Shown: piece after piece, positions 23,754 to 37,900 of the stretch
Numbering within the stretch: position 1 is the first letter of the stretch
Layout of the letters: the number at the start of each line of letters is the position of its first letter
Origin: Anaerolineales bacterium
GTDB lineage: Bacteria; Chloroflexota; Anaerolineae; Anaerolineales; UBA6663
Reading direction: 5' to 3'
Assembly (NCBI GenBank): GCA_020845955.1
Contig: JADLEU010000261.1
Location: forward strand, 1-43,708
Length of the DNA: 43,708 nucleotides
Notes under the pieces: model-generated
The model's input: the letters and a program-made list of their open reading frames with translations, nothing else
Database searches by the model: none
Told to the model about the DNA's origin: nothing
Program-made: the position numbers and the translations under genes

Positions 23754-24341
23754 ATGATTCTCGGCCAACGGATTCGCCTGCGCCCGGTTGAAAAAGATGA
23801 TCTACCCCGCTACGTGAAGTGGCTGGCGGACCCTGAACTCCGCGGCTACCTCAACCACCATCTCCCCTTGAGCCAGGCCCTGGAGGAAAAGTGGTACGAG
23901 CGCAACCTGGCTGCCGGCGACGCCCAGTCCTGGGCCATCGATGCCCAGCCGGTCGACATGGCCGTCGGCCCCTGGGTGCACATTGGCGCCTGCGGCTTGC
24001 ACAACCTCGAGTGGCGCCACCGCTGCGCCGAGCTGGGCATCTTCATCGGCGCCCGCGACTACTGGAACCGCGGCTATGGCACCGACTCCGTTCAGACGCT
24101 CTCGGCCTGGGGCTTCTACACCCTCAACCTGAACCGTGTCTATCTACGCGTCTTTGCCGACAACGCCCGCGCCATTCGCGCCTATGAGAAGGTCGGTTTC
24201 CAGCACGAAGGCCGCCTGCGGCAGGATAACTTCTACAACGGCGCCTACCGCGACACCTTGCTGATGGGATTGCTGCGCTCCGATTGGTCGGCGCCGGCGC
24301 TCACCCAGGCCAGCCAGGCGAGCCAAAGCCGCCAAGCCTAG
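23754..24341 (+). CDS. GNAT acetyltransferase (RimJ/RimL-like)
   Basis: This 195-residue protein starts ILGQRIRLRPVEKDDLPRYV, the usual opening of RimJ/RimL-type N-acetyltransferases. The acetyl-CoA-binding part is IGARDYWNRGYGTDSVQTL, followed by NLNRVYLRVFADNARAIRAY and YEKVGFQHEGRLRQ. Substrate is unknown; family members acetylate protein N-termini, amino acids or drugs. The last 15 residues are a low-complexity Ser/Gln/Ala tail. The gene sits between meaB and prs on the same strand with short gaps. Confidence 0.88.
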   Translation: MILGQRIRLRPVEKDDLPRYVKWLADPELRGYLNHHLPLSQALEEKWYERNLAAGDAQSWAIDAQPVDMAVGPWVHIGACGLHNLEWRHRCAELGIFIGARDYWNRGYGTDSVQTLSAWGFYTLNLNRVYLRVFADNARAIRAYEKVGFQHEGRLRQDNFYNGAYRDTLLMGLLRSDWSAPALTQASQASQSRQA

Positions 24342-24360
24342 CCTTGGCCGCTGCAGCTTC

Positions 24361-25335
24361 ATGTCCCATCACCGCGATTCAGGCATGTACGGCGATATCA
24401 AGCTGTTCAGCGGCACCGCCTGCCCCGATCTGGCGGCTGACATCGCTCGTTATTTGGGCGTGCCGCTTGGCGGGCGCGACATTGTCAAGTTCCCCAACGA
24501 GAACATCTTCGTCCGTCTGCACAGCAGCGTGCGCGGCCAGGACGTCTACGTTATCCAGACCACCTCGGCCCCGGTCAGCGACAACCTGCTCGAACTGCTC
24601 ATTACCATCCAGACCCTCAAGCTCGACTCGGCCGCCCGCATCACCGCCGTGGTGCCCTACCTGGCCTACGCCCGCTCTGACAAGAAAGACCAGCCGCGCG
24701 TGCCCATTACCGCGCGGCTGGTGGCCGACATGATCGAGGTCGCTGGCGCCGATCGTTATATCACCCTGGATCTGCACGCGGGACAGATCCAAGGGTTCTT
24801 CTCCATACCCGGCGATGTGCTCACCGCTTTTCACATCCTCAGCGCCTACTTCGTCGAGAAGCGTCCCGAGCTCATCAACCCCGTCATCGTCACCGCCGAC
24901 CTGGGTTTTGCCAAGAAGGGCCGCAACTTTGCGGCCCGCCTGGGCACCGGCATGGCCTTTATCGAAAAGCGCCGCAGCGCCAACGACGCCAAGGCTCAGG
25001 CCATGACCGTAATCGGCGACGTGCGCGACCGTGACGTCATCATCGTCGACGACGAGGTCGACACCGGCGGCTCGGTGGCCCAGGCGGTTCAGATCGTCAA
25101 GGAACACGGCGCGCGCGACGTCTACCTCTCCTTCGTCCACCCCGTCTTCTCGCACCCGGCCGTCGAGCGCCTGCGCGTTCTGCCCATCCGCGAGATCGTC
25201 ACCACCGACTCCGTCCCCATTCCGCCTGCCAAGCGGCTGCCCAATCTGCGTGTGCTCTCGGTCTCGTCGATCCTGGGCGAGGTCATCCGCCGCGCCCACG
25301 AAGGCCGCAGCGTCGGCGAGATGTTCAACGAGTAG
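24361..25335 (+). CDS. prs: Ribose-phosphate pyrophosphokinase
   Basis: This 324-residue protein makes PRPP from ribose 5-phosphate and ATP for nucleotide, His and Trp synthesis. Visible family motifs are LFSGTACPDLA at the N-terminus, VRGQDVYVIQ, YARSDKKDQPRVPITARLVA, and LDLHAGQIQGFF. The ribose-phosphate loop is VDDEVDTGGS. The usual DDxxDTGGT ends here in Ser. Two starts are possible: 24361 and a second ATG at 24385, which would match the usual N-terminus better; neither has a clear ribosome-binding site. Confidence 0.92.
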   Translation: MSHHRDSGMYGDIKLFSGTACPDLAADIARYLGVPLGGRDIVKFPNENIFVRLHSSVRGQDVYVIQTTSAPVSDNLLELLITIQTLKLDSAARITAVVPYLAYARSDKKDQPRVPITARLVADMIEVAGADRYITLDLHAGQIQGFFSIPGDVLTAFHILSAYFVEKRPELINPVIVTADLGFAKKGRNFAARLGTGMAFIEKRRSANDAKAQAMTVIGDVRDRDVIIVDDEVDTGGSVAQAVQIVKEHGARDVYLSFVHPVFSHPAVERLRVLPIREIVTTDSVPIPPAKRLPNLRVLSVSSILGEVIRRAHEGRSVGEMFNE

Positions 25336-25476
25336 CCGCCAGCACGCTCACCGGCCACGTGTGCGGCGCCAGGGCCTGGGGTAGCCGCTCATTGTGCGTG
25401 GGCCATCCCTGATAGAAATCGGCGGCTGACTGCCTGCAACGGGTTGGCTCACCGCCGTCGGGTCCTCACCGCATGT

Positions 25477-25482
25477 TATAAT
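25477..25482 (+). promoter_or_regulatory. Extended -10 (TGTTATAAT) of the propeller lipoprotein gene
   Basis: TATAAT is preceded by TG as in extended -10 promoters. The ATG at 25491 begins 8 nt after the box, so the mRNA should be leaderless or nearly so. Confidence 0.65.
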
Positions 25483-25490
25483 CGCGCCCC

Positions 25491-26942
25491 ATGCTCGCCA
25501 AATTCGTGCCTGTTCTGATCCTGGTTCTGGCCAGCCTCGCCTGCTCGTATCTGGCCGGCAGCCAACCGGCCGAAACCCCCGCCGCTGTGTCCACCTCAGC
25601 CGCGCTCACCGCCACGGCCCTCGTGCCCGCCCTAACCGCGCCGCCGCCAGCCACCGCCACCCCCCAACCCGAGCCAGTCACCGTCACCCCCGAGTTCGAG
25701 CCAGCCACCGCCACCGCCGAGCCTGAGCCAGCCACCGCCACCGCCGAGCCTGAGCCAGCCACCGCCACCCCCGAGCCCTTTGTCTGTGCCCTGGCCTACG
25801 CCAACGCCGGCAGCCTCTTCTGCCTGGGCGCCGATGGCACGCCGCGGGTGCTGGCCAGCGGCAGCCAGATCCTCGATCCACGCATTTCGACCGATGGCAC
25901 GCTGGTTGCCTACCAGGTCGTCGTGTCCGAAGGTGTCAGCCAGTTGTGGGTCGTCGGCGCGGCCGGCGGCGATGCCCGCCTGTTGGTCGGGGCTGGGCAG
26001 ATCCCCAACGCCGATCCGGCCCTCGTCAATTCGCCGGGCCACGTCGAATGGCTGGCCGGCACGCACGCGTTGGCCTTCGACACACGCTACTTTCCCGCCG
26101 CTGGCCCGGTGGGCCCCGGCGAATACCTCAACGCCGACCTATGGACGGTCGATGCCGACAGCGGCGCGCTGAACCCGGTCCTGCCGGCCGGCAGCGCCGG
26201 CTCGTTCCGCGCGTCGCCCGACGGCCAGACCATCGCGATCGCGCGCGGCCAGGGCCTCGACCTGGTGAACGCCGACGGCAGCAACTATCGCCAGGATCTC
26301 ATCACCTTTCCCAGCATCATCACCTACAGCGAGTACACCTACCGGCCGCTGCCGCAGTGGGCGGCCGATGGCACGTTCTTCAACGTCGTGATCCCCTCCG
26401 CCGACCCACTGGCCGCCGACGTCCACGCCGACTTCTATCGCGTCGGCGTCGACGGCATCGTCCAATCGTTGGCCAGTCTGCCCATCAATATTGTCTTCGG
26501 CGGGTCGGTGAACCCGCCGCGCTTCTCGCCCAACGGCCTCTACGCCGCCTACTCACTCGGCCAGGCCGACGGCAGCGGTGAAGCGCTCCACCTAATCGAG
26601 GTCCAGCCTGACGGCATCGTCGGCGATGTGCCTTTCGAGCCGCGCCAGGGCCTGCAAGGCTGGGGCTGGTCGCCGGACTCGCAGTCCTTCGCCTACACCG
26701 TTATCCCTGGCATCGAGGCCGGCCAAGGCTTGGCCGGCGGCTTTTATCCGGCCATTTCCCAGACGTTTGCTGCCGGCCTGACGGCCTTGCGCAGCCTCGA
26801 CTGGCTTGACACCACGACCCTAGTCTTCCTGGGCCAGCTCAACCACGGGGACTGGTCCCTTTATCGGCAGATCCTGGGCGCCGAGCCGGCTCTGCTGGCT
26901 GGCGGCCTGAGCTTTGAGACTACGGTCGACGTGCGCAATTAG
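25491..26942 (+). CDS. Secreted lipoprotein with Thr/Pro linker and beta-propeller
   Basis: This 483-residue protein has a lipoprotein signal peptide whose lipobox is LASLAC (Cys18). Residues 25-98 form a Thr/Pro/Glu linker with three near-perfect 9-residue copies of EPEPATATA. The rest (about residues 100-480) has spaced WD/PD40-like strands (ISTDGTLVAYQV, ASPDGQTIAIARG, FSPNGLYAAYSLG, WSPDSQSFAYTV) and is probably a six- or seven-bladed propeller outside the membrane. The binding partner is unknown. A strong terminator follows at 26966. The architecture mirrors the propeller of the broken receptor gene at 16051-19494. Confidence 0.82.
   Translation: MLAKFVPVLILVLASLACSYLAGSQPAETPAAVSTSAALTATALVPALTAPPPATATPQPEPVTVTPEFEPATATAEPEPATATAEPEPATATPEPFVCALAYANAGSLFCLGADGTPRVLASGSQILDPRISTDGTLVAYQVVVSEGVSQLWVVGAAGGDARLLVGAGQIPNADPALVNSPGHVEWLAGTHALAFDTRYFPAAGPVGPGEYLNADLWTVDADSGALNPVLPAGSAGSFRASPDGQTIAIARGQGLDLVNADGSNYRQDLITFPSIITYSEYTYRPLPQWAADGTFFNVVIPSADPLAADVHADFYRVGVDGIVQSLASLPINIVFGGSVNPPRFSPNGLYAAYSLGQADGSGEALHLIEVQPDGIVGDVPFEPRQGLQGWGWSPDSQSFAYTVIPGIEAGQGLAGGFYPAISQTFAAGLTALRSLDWLDTTTLVFLGQLNHGDWSLYRQILGAEPALLAGGLSFETTVDVRN
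25690..25780 (+). repeat. 27-nt in-frame tandem repeat (EPEPATATA)
   Basis: Three nearly exact 27-nt copies encode the acidic Thr-rich linker just after the lipobox region. It is likely a length-variable spacer. Confidence 0.8.
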
Positions 26943-26965
26943 CGGCCAAAAAGCCGCGAATTTCG

Positions 26966-27000
26966 AACAAAGAGCCGGAGCCGCCCTCCGGCTCTTTGTT
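26966..27000. terminator. Strong bidirectional-type terminator after the lipoprotein gene
   Basis: A perfect 15-bp stem (26966-26980 with 26986-27000) and a 5-nt loop end in TTTGTTTG on the plus strand, with AACAAA on the other side. It isolates the lipoprotein gene from secA. A small GCGGC/GCCGC hairpin with an A-rich loop lies just before it. Confidence 0.85.
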
Positions 27001-27067
27001 TGCTCCAGCCTGCTGCCTGAGTGACGGCCCTATTTCCGCCGATCATCCTGCGCCGCGGTGCGCATGT

Positions 27068-27073
27068 TATAAT
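27068..27073 (+). promoter_or_regulatory. Extended -10 (TGTTATAAT) of secA
   Basis: The same CGCATGTTATAATC context occurs as in the promoter at 25471-25483. It gives a leader of about 28 nt, with AAGG about 8 nt before the ATG at 27108. Confidence 0.65.
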
Positions 27074-27107
27074 CCTCGCTCTATCGGTACGCACTCAAGG
27101 CATAGTT

Positions 27108-31286
<4,179 letters not shown>

Positions 31287-31340
31287 CGGCGGGCGCCGCC
31301 CCGGCCTCCTCAGTTCATCAGGTTGATCTGACAGCGCTCA

Positions 31341-31377
31341 GAAAAGAAAAGGGGCGGGCAGCCCACCTGCCCGCCCC
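31341..31377 (-). terminator. Rho-independent terminator of the ferritin-like gene
   Basis: An 11-bp GC stem (31351-31361 with 31367-31377) is followed on the minus strand by TTTTCTTTTC. It ends the gene at 31417 and probably also catches secA transcripts from the other side. Confidence 0.8.
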
Positions 31378-31416
31378 CATGGCCGCGAAGCCGGCCGGCG
31401 AGAGCGCCGGCCGAGC

Positions 31417-31842
31417 CTACAGAGGCCACTCGCTCAGGATGCGGGCGGTCTCCTCGGCGTGGCCGCTCTCGTCCAGGACCATGTTCTCGAGCTGGATCTC
31501 GAGCCCCTTGTCGCCATATTGGGCCGCCTGCTCGGCGCGCTCGGCGTAGTCCTGGGTGGCCTGTCTTTCGGCGGCCAGCACCGCCTCCAGCATTTTCTTG
31601 TTGGTGTGCGCCTCCGGCACGGGGCGCGGCTTGGTAGTGGGCTCGCCGCCCAACGCCACGATCTTGTTCGCCAGGAAGGTGGCGTGCCCCTGCTCGTCGG
31701 GCACCTCGGCCATAAAGAACTGCACGAGCTGCGGGCGGAAGGGCCCGTTCGCCTTGGCCGCATAGGTCAGATACTGGATCACCGCGCCCAGCTCTCCGGC
31801 CAGATCTTGGTTCAGATTGTCAATCAACGTCAGTTTGTCCAT
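31417..31842 (-). CDS. Ferritin-like/bacterioferritin-family diiron protein
   Basis: This 141-residue four-helix protein has one Glu in helix 1 (DLAGELGAVIQY) and an ExxH-like site in helix 2 (EVPDEQGHA). A further Glu lies in helix 3 (LAAERQATQDYAERAEQ), and a second ExxH in helix 4 (DESGHAEE). This is the diiron ligand pattern of ferritin-like proteins. It could store iron or detoxify peroxide as a Dps/bacterioferritin relative; a heme-ligating Met is not obvious. The ATG at 31842 has GGGAGG 5 nt upstream and is preferred to a TTG 12 nt earlier. It has its own terminator. Confidence 0.85.
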   Translation of the reverse strand: MDKLTLIDNLNQDLAGELGAVIQYLTYAAKANGPFRPQLVQFFMAEVPDEQGHATFLANKIVALGGEPTTKPRPVPEAHTNKKMLEAVLAAERQATQDYAERAEQAAQYGDKGLEIQLENMVLDESGHAEETARILSEWPL

Positions 31843-32000
31843 TTTGCCTCCCAAAAATCGGTTGTGATCACTGCGCTATTCTAGCGCGGCGCCGCGCGGT
31901 CCGGCCAGTGTCAAAGGGCACTCTCAGGCCATGACGCGGCGCCATTGGCGCGGCTCAGTTTGCCAGGCCTGTCTGTTGAGAGTATCATCCGCGCCTTACC

Positions 32001-33086
32001 ATGCGCACATCCCGCGGCGACAGCCTTCAGCGCGCATACCTGGCCCGCCTGCCCAAGATTGATCTGCACCGGCATCTCGAGGGTTCTCTGCGCCTGGCCA
32101 CCCTGCGCGATATTGCCCGCCAATACGCGCTTGACCTGCCCATCGGCAGCCTGGATGAGCTGCGTCCTTATGTGCAGGTTACCAACGATGTGCCCAACTA
32201 TCGCAATTTTCTGGAGAAGTTCAACGTCCTGCGGCGCTTCTATCAGTCGCCGGAGGCCATCCACCGCCTGACCTATGAAGCCGTTGAGGACGCGGCCCGC
32301 GACAACGTGCACTATCTCGAACTGCGCTTCACGCCGGCGGCCCTGGCCAGTGCCCAGCGATATGCCCTAGCGGACGTCACCGACTGGGTGCTGGCGGCGG
32401 TGGAGCAGGCCTGCCGCGACTATCCCCAGATCCAGGTCGGCCTGATCGCTAGCCTAAACCGCCACGAGCCCGTCGAGCTGGCCGAGCAGGTGACGCAGAT
32501 TGCGCTCGACCGCCAATCGCGCGGCATTGTCGGGCTCGACCTGGCCGGCGACGAGGTCAACTACCCCGCCGAGCCTTTTCGGGGCGTGTTCGCGGCAGCC
32601 GCCGCGGCGGGGATGGGGCTGGTGGCGCACGCCGGCGAGTGGGCTGGTTCGGAGGCGGTGCGCGCCGCCATCGAGGTGTTGGGCGTACAGCGCGTGGGTC
32701 ACGGCGTGCGCGTGGTTGAAGACCCGGCCGTGGCCGCCTTGGCGCGCGAGCGGAGCATCACATTCGAAGTCTGCCTGACTTCTAACGTGCAGAGCGGCGT
32801 CGTGTCAGCGCTGGCGCTTCATCCCCTGCGGGTGCTGTGCGCCCTCAAGCTGCGCGTCACGCTCAACTCGGACGACCCGGCCGTGTCCGGTATTACCTTG
32901 ACCGACGAGTACGCGGCCGCGGTGGAAGAGCTCGGCTGCGCCAGCGCGGATCTGAAGCACTTCATCCTCACCGCTGCCGAAGGCAGTTTCTTGTCCCCGG
33001 CCGGCCGGGCCGCGCTGGTCGAACGCTTTCGCCAAGCGCTGGCCCGCGTGGGCGCCGGCGAGCTGCCTCTGCGCGCCGACCTCTGA
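32001..33086 (+). CDS. Adenosine deaminase-family protein
   Basis: This 361-residue TIM-barrel metalloenzyme of purine salvage hydrolyses adenosine to inosine or a related purine. Metal ligands are visible in LHRHLEG (His23 and His25), in AHAGEW (His210, with catalytic Glu213) and in SDDPAVSG (Asp291-Asp292). GHGVRVVEDP and CLTSNVQSGV are further family motifs. HRH replaces the common HxHLDG with a Glu, as in several bacterial homologues, so adenine or aminodeoxyfutalosine deaminase remain alternatives. The start ATG follows a TATCAT-like box by 11 nt. Confidence 0.88.
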   Translation: MRTSRGDSLQRAYLARLPKIDLHRHLEGSLRLATLRDIARQYALDLPIGSLDELRPYVQVTNDVPNYRNFLEKFNVLRRFYQSPEAIHRLTYEAVEDAARDNVHYLELRFTPAALASAQRYALADVTDWVLAAVEQACRDYPQIQVGLIASLNRHEPVELAEQVTQIALDRQSRGIVGLDLAGDEVNYPAEPFRGVFAAAAAAGMGLVAHAGEWAGSEAVRAAIEVLGVQRVGHGVRVVEDPAVAALARERSITFEVCLTSNVQSGVVSALALHPLRVLCALKLRVTLNSDDPAVSGITLTDEYAAAVEELGCASADLKHFILTAAEGSFLSPAGRAALVERFRQALARVGAGELPLRADL

Positions 33087-33115
33087 TCGGGCCGGAGACA
33101 GCCGCCCGCTAGCTG

Positions 33116-33958
33116 CTAGCCTCCGCCCTGCTCCCAGTCGGCAATCGCCGCGCGGATCACGGCGCGCGCCTCTTCATCCGGCACGTCCTCCACCGACGGG
33201 TAGCTCTGCCCATCCAGGTGAAAGTTCGCCTCGCCGCGCGGGCCGGGCCGCATGTGGAGGCCGCGCTGGACGAGCGCTGTGTCTGCGATCCGGGCCTGGA
33301 GCGCGTCGTTGATTTGCTCGGCAATGCTCTTCGGCGGCGGCGGCAAGTTCTTGGCAAGCTCGCGCAGCACCTGCATTTGCTTGAAGGGGTTCATGCTCGG
33401 CGGCGGCAGCGGGCGGGGTTCGGCGGCCGGCCCGGTCGGCCGCGCCGCCCGGCCGGGCTGCGGCCGCGGCGCCGCCTGGGGCATGCCGGCGCTCACCGCT
33501 GGCAGCGCGCCGTGGGCGCCGGCCGGCGGCAGATGCGCGGCGGCCCCGGCGCCGGCGAAATCGCTCAGGTCGCGCAGGGCCGCCATCAGACCCTGCCGCA
33601 GGATAGGATCGGGCAGGTCGTCCAGGTTGGCGTAGCGCTGCCCTCCGATCTCGATCAGCAGCCGTCCGGTCAAGTTGTCGCGCAGCACGCGCAGCACCTC
33701 GTGGGCGGCGCCCCTGGGGCGCCCGCTCCCAAGCCGGTTGCCCAGGCCGGAGAGCAGGCTGGCACGAGCAGGCGCTGGGGCAGCCGGCGCCTCGGCGGGC
33801 GGGTCAGAGGGCAGCGCGCCGGGCGTCGCCCCGCTGGCCGCTTCCCTGGCCTGCCGGGCAGCGCGCTCCTCGCGCATCATCTGCACGCCGAAGACCAGCA
33901 GGATCAAGCAGCCAAGCAGCCCCAAGCTGCCGACAATGAGGAGGACGTAAGGGTTCAT
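33116..33958 (-). CDS. Membrane-anchored protein with a duplicated C-terminal module
   Basis: This 280-residue protein has one N-terminal TM helix (about residues 5-27), a charged segment, and Pro/Ala-rich linkers. Two related modules are visible: IEIGGQRYANLDDLPDPILR (about residue 100) and FHLDGQSYPSVEDVPDEEAR (about 245). Both share GQxYxxxxDxPD and a following helix. I do not recognise the family. It starts 6 nt after the mutM stop, so the two are co-transcribed. Its stop lies 29 nt from that of the convergent deaminase gene. Confidence 0.7.
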   Translation of the reverse strand: MNPYVLLIVGSLGLLGCLILLVFGVQMMREERAARQAREAASGATPGALPSDPPAEAPAAPAPARASLLSGLGNRLGSGRPRGAAHEVLRVLRDNLTGRLLIEIGGQRYANLDDLPDPILRQGLMAALRDLSDFAGAGAAAHLPPAGAHGALPAVSAGMPQAAPRPQPGRAARPTGPAAEPRPLPPPSMNPFKQMQVLRELAKNLPPPPKSIAEQINDALQARIADTALVQRGLHMRPGPRGEANFHLDGQSYPSVEDVPDEEARAVIRAAIADWEQGGG

Positions 33959-33964
33959 TCGCTT

Positions 33965-34789
33965 TCAAGGCAGTCTCTGGCAAACCGGGCAAAAGTGCGT
34001 TCCACGCTGGCCTACCACGATCCGGCGGATGGCTGTCCCGCAGCGCGGGCACGGCTGGCCGGCGCGATCGTAGACGCGAAAATGGTGCTGAAACTCGCCG
34101 CCGCGATAGACCCAATCGAGGCTGGCCCCGTTGTGGCGCAGCCCGGCCCGCAGCGCGCGGCGGATGCCGGCCCACAACGCGCGGACCTCGGCCGGGCTGA
34201 GCGAGTCGCTGCATCGGAGCGGGTGCAGGCCGGCCAGGTGCAGCGCCTCGTCGGTATAGATGTTGCCCAGGCCGGCCAGGAAGCTTTGGTCAAGCAGCAG
34301 GGGTTTCAACTGGCGTTTGTGCTTGGCCAGCATACGGCCCAGACGAGCGGCCGAAAACCCCCGCTCCAGCGGCTCGGGTCCGAGCCGGCCGACGATGTCC
34401 TCGGCCCGGCCCACCAGGAAAACCTTGCCGAACTTGCGCGTGTCGCTGAAGCGCAGGGCGGTGCCGTCGGTAAAATGGAAAACGGTGTGGGCGTGCTTGT
34501 CGCGCGGGGCGGCCGCGCCGACCAGGGTCAGGTCGCCGCTCATTTTCAGATGGATCAGCAGGACGTCGCGCGACAGATCGAAGACCAGGTACTTGCCGCG
34601 CCGGCGCACATTGCGGATGGTCTGGCCAGGCAGCTCGCGCTTGAGCACCGCCGCGGAGGGGGTGGCGATGTGGCGCGGCCAGAGCACGGTGACGCGGTCG
34701 ATGGTTTTTCCGACCACGGACGGCCCGCGCGCCGCGCTGCCCTCGCGCAGTTCACGGGCGACGATCTCGACTTCAGGCAGTTCGGGCAT
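33965..34789 (-). CDS. mutM: Formamidopyrimidine-DNA glycosylase (Fpg/MutM)
   Basis: This 274-residue bifunctional glycosylase/lyase removes 8-oxoguanine and ring-opened purines. The N-terminus PELPEVE supplies the catalytic proline (after Met removal) and Glu. RRGKYLVFDL contains the conserved lysine loop. LAGLGNIYTDEALH is the helix-two-turn-helix, and the C-terminal zinc finger has Cys247, Cys250, Cys267 and Cys270. A short insertion near residue 20 (AARGPSVVGK) is the only oddity. A TATAAT box ends 7 nt before the ATG, predicting a leaderless mRNA. Confidence 0.95.
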   Translation of the reverse strand: MPELPEVEIVARELREGSAARGPSVVGKTIDRVTVLWPRHIATPSAAVLKRELPGQTIRNVRRRGKYLVFDLSRDVLLIHLKMSGDLTLVGAAAPRDKHAHTVFHFTDGTALRFSDTRKFGKVFLVGRAEDIVGRLGPEPLERGFSAARLGRMLAKHKRQLKPLLLDQSFLAGLGNIYTDEALHLAGLHPLRCSDSLSPAEVRALWAGIRRALRAGLRHNGASLDWVYRGGEFQHHFRVYDRAGQPCPRCGTAIRRIVVGQRGTHFCPVCQRLP

Positions 34790-34796
34790 GTGGCGG

Positions 34797-34802
34797 ATTA
34801 TA
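34797..34802 (-). promoter_or_regulatory. TATAAT -10 box of mutM, predicting a leaderless mRNA
   Basis: On the minus strand the box is followed by 7 nt and then the ATG at 34789, leaving no room for a ribosome-binding site in the transcript. Confidence 0.6.
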
Positions 34803-34909
34803 CAACGGGGCCGCGGCGGCGCCGGGGTTGGCCAATGCCCCAGAAAACGCGGCAGTTCTTTCCGTTCGATCGCCTGTTGATTTTAAGAACGGCCGTGACT
34901 CGGCGGTAG

Positions 34910-34915
34910 TATAAT
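34910..34915 (+). promoter_or_regulatory. TATAAT -10 box of dnaE
   Basis: A perfect TATAAT lies 50 nt before the dnaE ATG, divergent from the mutM promoter. No correctly spaced -35 is seen. Confidence 0.6.
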
Positions 34916-34965
34916 CACGCTAACCAGCGCCATCTGAGCTGGACCCGGGCGCCCTCACCCGCTCA

Positions 34966-37900
34966 ATGTCCTTCGTCCACCTGCACTGTCACTCAGAGTA
35001 CTCGCTGCTCGACGGGCTGTCGCGCATTCCTCAGCTTGTCGCGCGCGCCAAGGCGCTGGGCCAGCCGGCCGTGGCGCTCACCGACCACGGCGCGATGTAC
35101 GGCGCGGTCGAGTTCTGGCAGGCCGCCGCGAATGCCGGCGTGAAGCCCATCATTGGCATGGAGGGCTACCTGGCGCGCGGGCGCATGTCTGAACGGCTGC
35201 CGGGCGAAGAGCATAAGCCCTATCACCTGCTGCTGCTGGCCAGGAACATGACCGGCTACAAGAACCTGCTCAAGCTGGCCAGCCTGGCCCAACTGGAGGG
35301 GTTCTACTACAAGCCGCGGATCGACAAAGAGACCCTGGCGGCCCACGCCGAGGGCCTGATCTGCACCACCGGCTGCCTGGCGGCTGAGATCCCGCGCCTG
35401 TTGACTGAAGACCGCCAGCCGGAGAAGGCCCGCCGCGAGATTGGCTGGTACTACGAGGTCTTTGGCCCGGACAACTTCTTCTTCGAGCTGCAGGACCACA
35501 GCCTGCCCGAGCTGCGCGAGCTGAACAAAGCCCTGGCCGAGCTGCAGCCGCACTTCAAGGCCCGCTTCGTGGCCACCAACGACGTCCACTACGTGCTGCC
35601 GGAAGAGGCCGCGCCGCACGACGTGCTGCTCTGCATCCAGACCTCCAAGCTGGTCACCGACCCGAACCGCATGAAGATGAGCGACGGCTCGTACTACCTC
35701 AAGAGCCGGGCCGAGATGGAAGCCATCTTCGGCGCCTTCCCGGGCGCGCTCGACAACACCTTGCTGGTGGCCGAGATGTGCGACGTCAACCTGAAGACCA
35801 GGGGCTACCACCTGCCCGTCTTCCAGGTGCCGGAAGGCCACAGCGCCGAAAGCTACCTGCGCCAGATCTGCGAGGCCGGCCTGCGCCAGCGTTACGGCAG
35901 CCGCGCCGGCGATCCGGCCGTGCGCGGCCGGCTGGAATACGAGCTCAAGGTCATCCATGATATGGGCTTCGACGCCTACTTCTTGATCGTGTGGGACCTG
36001 TGCGAGTTCGCCAGATCGCGCGGCATCTGGTGGAACGTGCGCGGCTCGGGCGCGTCGTCGATCGTCGCCTATAGCTCCTTCATCACCAATCTCGATCCGC
36101 TGCGGAACTCGCTGATCTTCGAGCGCTTTCTAAACCCTGGCCGCATCTCCATGCCCGACATCGACCTGGACTACCCGGACGACCGGCGCGGGGAGATGAT
36201 CGAGTACGCCGTTCAGAAGTATGGCCAGGACAACGTCGCCCAGATCATCACCTTCGGCACGCTGGGCGCCCGCGCCGCGATCCGTGACATCGGCCGGGCA
36301 ATGGACATCCCGCTGAGCGAAGTCGATAGGATCGCCAAGCTGGTGCCCTCCGGCCCCAAAGTCAAGCTCAAGGACGCCTTCGACAACCCCGAGTTCAAAG
36401 CGCTGTACGACTCGGAAGACTATATCCGCCAGTTGGTCGACACGGCCGCCCAACTCGAGGGCGTCAGCCGGCACGCCTCGACCCACGCGGCCGGCGTCGT
36501 GATCTCGGACAAGCCGCTGGTCGAATACGTGCCGCTCAACCGGCCCACCAAGGGCTCCGATGACGCCTCCCTGGGTGTGGTCACGCAGTTCCCGATGGAG
36601 ATCATCGAGAAGATCGGCCTGCTCAAGGTCGATTTCTTGGGCCTGGCCACGCTGACGATCATGCGCCGGGCCTGCGATCTGATCGAGCAGCGCCATGGCC
36701 GCCGGCTGGAACTGACTACGATCCCCTTCACGCGCCGCCCCGACGATCCCGAGGCCGACGCGGACGTGAGGCTCCTGTTCGACCTGCTCTCCTCGGGCCA
36801 CGTGGACGGCGTCTTCCAAGTGGAGTCGGAAGGGATGCGCAAGGTGCTCACCTCGATGAAGCCCACCGAGTTCGAGCACCTCATTGCCGTGGTGGCGCTC
36901 TATCGCCCCGGCCCAATGGACTACATCGCGTCCTTCGTCCGCCGCATGCATGGCCAGGAAGAGGTCGCCTACCATCATCCGGTGCTGGAACCGATCCTGC
37001 AAGAGACCTACGGCATCATCGTCTATCAGGAACAGATCATCCAGATCGCGGCCCAGATGGCCGGCTATTCGCCGGGCGAGGCCGACCAGATCCGCAAGGC
37101 GGTGGGCAAGAAGATCCAGGCCGAGATCGCGCGCCACCGCGAGCAGTTCATTGCCGGCTGTCTCAAGGGCGGCTACACCCCGGCCGTCGCCGAAGCCGTG
37201 TATGGCGATATCGAGTTCTTCGCCAATTACGGCTTCAACAAGGCGCACGCCGCGGACTACGCCATGATCACCTGCCAGACGGCGTATCTCAAGGCGCACT
37301 ACCCAGTCGAATACATGACCGCGCTGCTATCGGTCTGGCGCCACGACACCGGACGGGTGGCCCTGTACTGCGCCGACGCCCGCCGCCAGGGCCTCCCGGT
37401 GCTGCCGCCCGACATCAACCAGAGCGGGCTGGATTTTACTATCGAAGCGCGGCAGACCGGCTGGGGCATCCGCTTTGGCCTGGCGGCGGTCAAGAACGTG
37501 GGCGAAGGCGCGGTCCAGGCCCTCCTCGACGCGCGCCAGGCTGGCGGCCCCTTCAAGTCGCTGGACGACTTCTGCCAGCGCGTCGACCTGCGCCAGGTGG
37601 GCAAACGGCCGCTGGAATGCCTCATCAAGGTCGGCGCGCTGGACACCCTGGGCGTGTCGCGCGCCCAGGCGCTGGATGGGCTCGACCAGATCGTGAATGC
37701 CAGCGCCTCGCATTTCCGCGCGGCGGAAGCCGGCCAGCTCTCGCTGTTTGGCGGCGCGGGCAGCGGCGGCTTTGCCGGGGTGCAGCTGGGGCCGGCCAAG
37801 AGCGAGATCACGCGGCGCGAGGTACTCTCCTGGGAAAAGGACCTCATCGGGCTATACGTCAGCGACCATCCCCTTCAGCCGGTGATGGACGAGATCCAGT

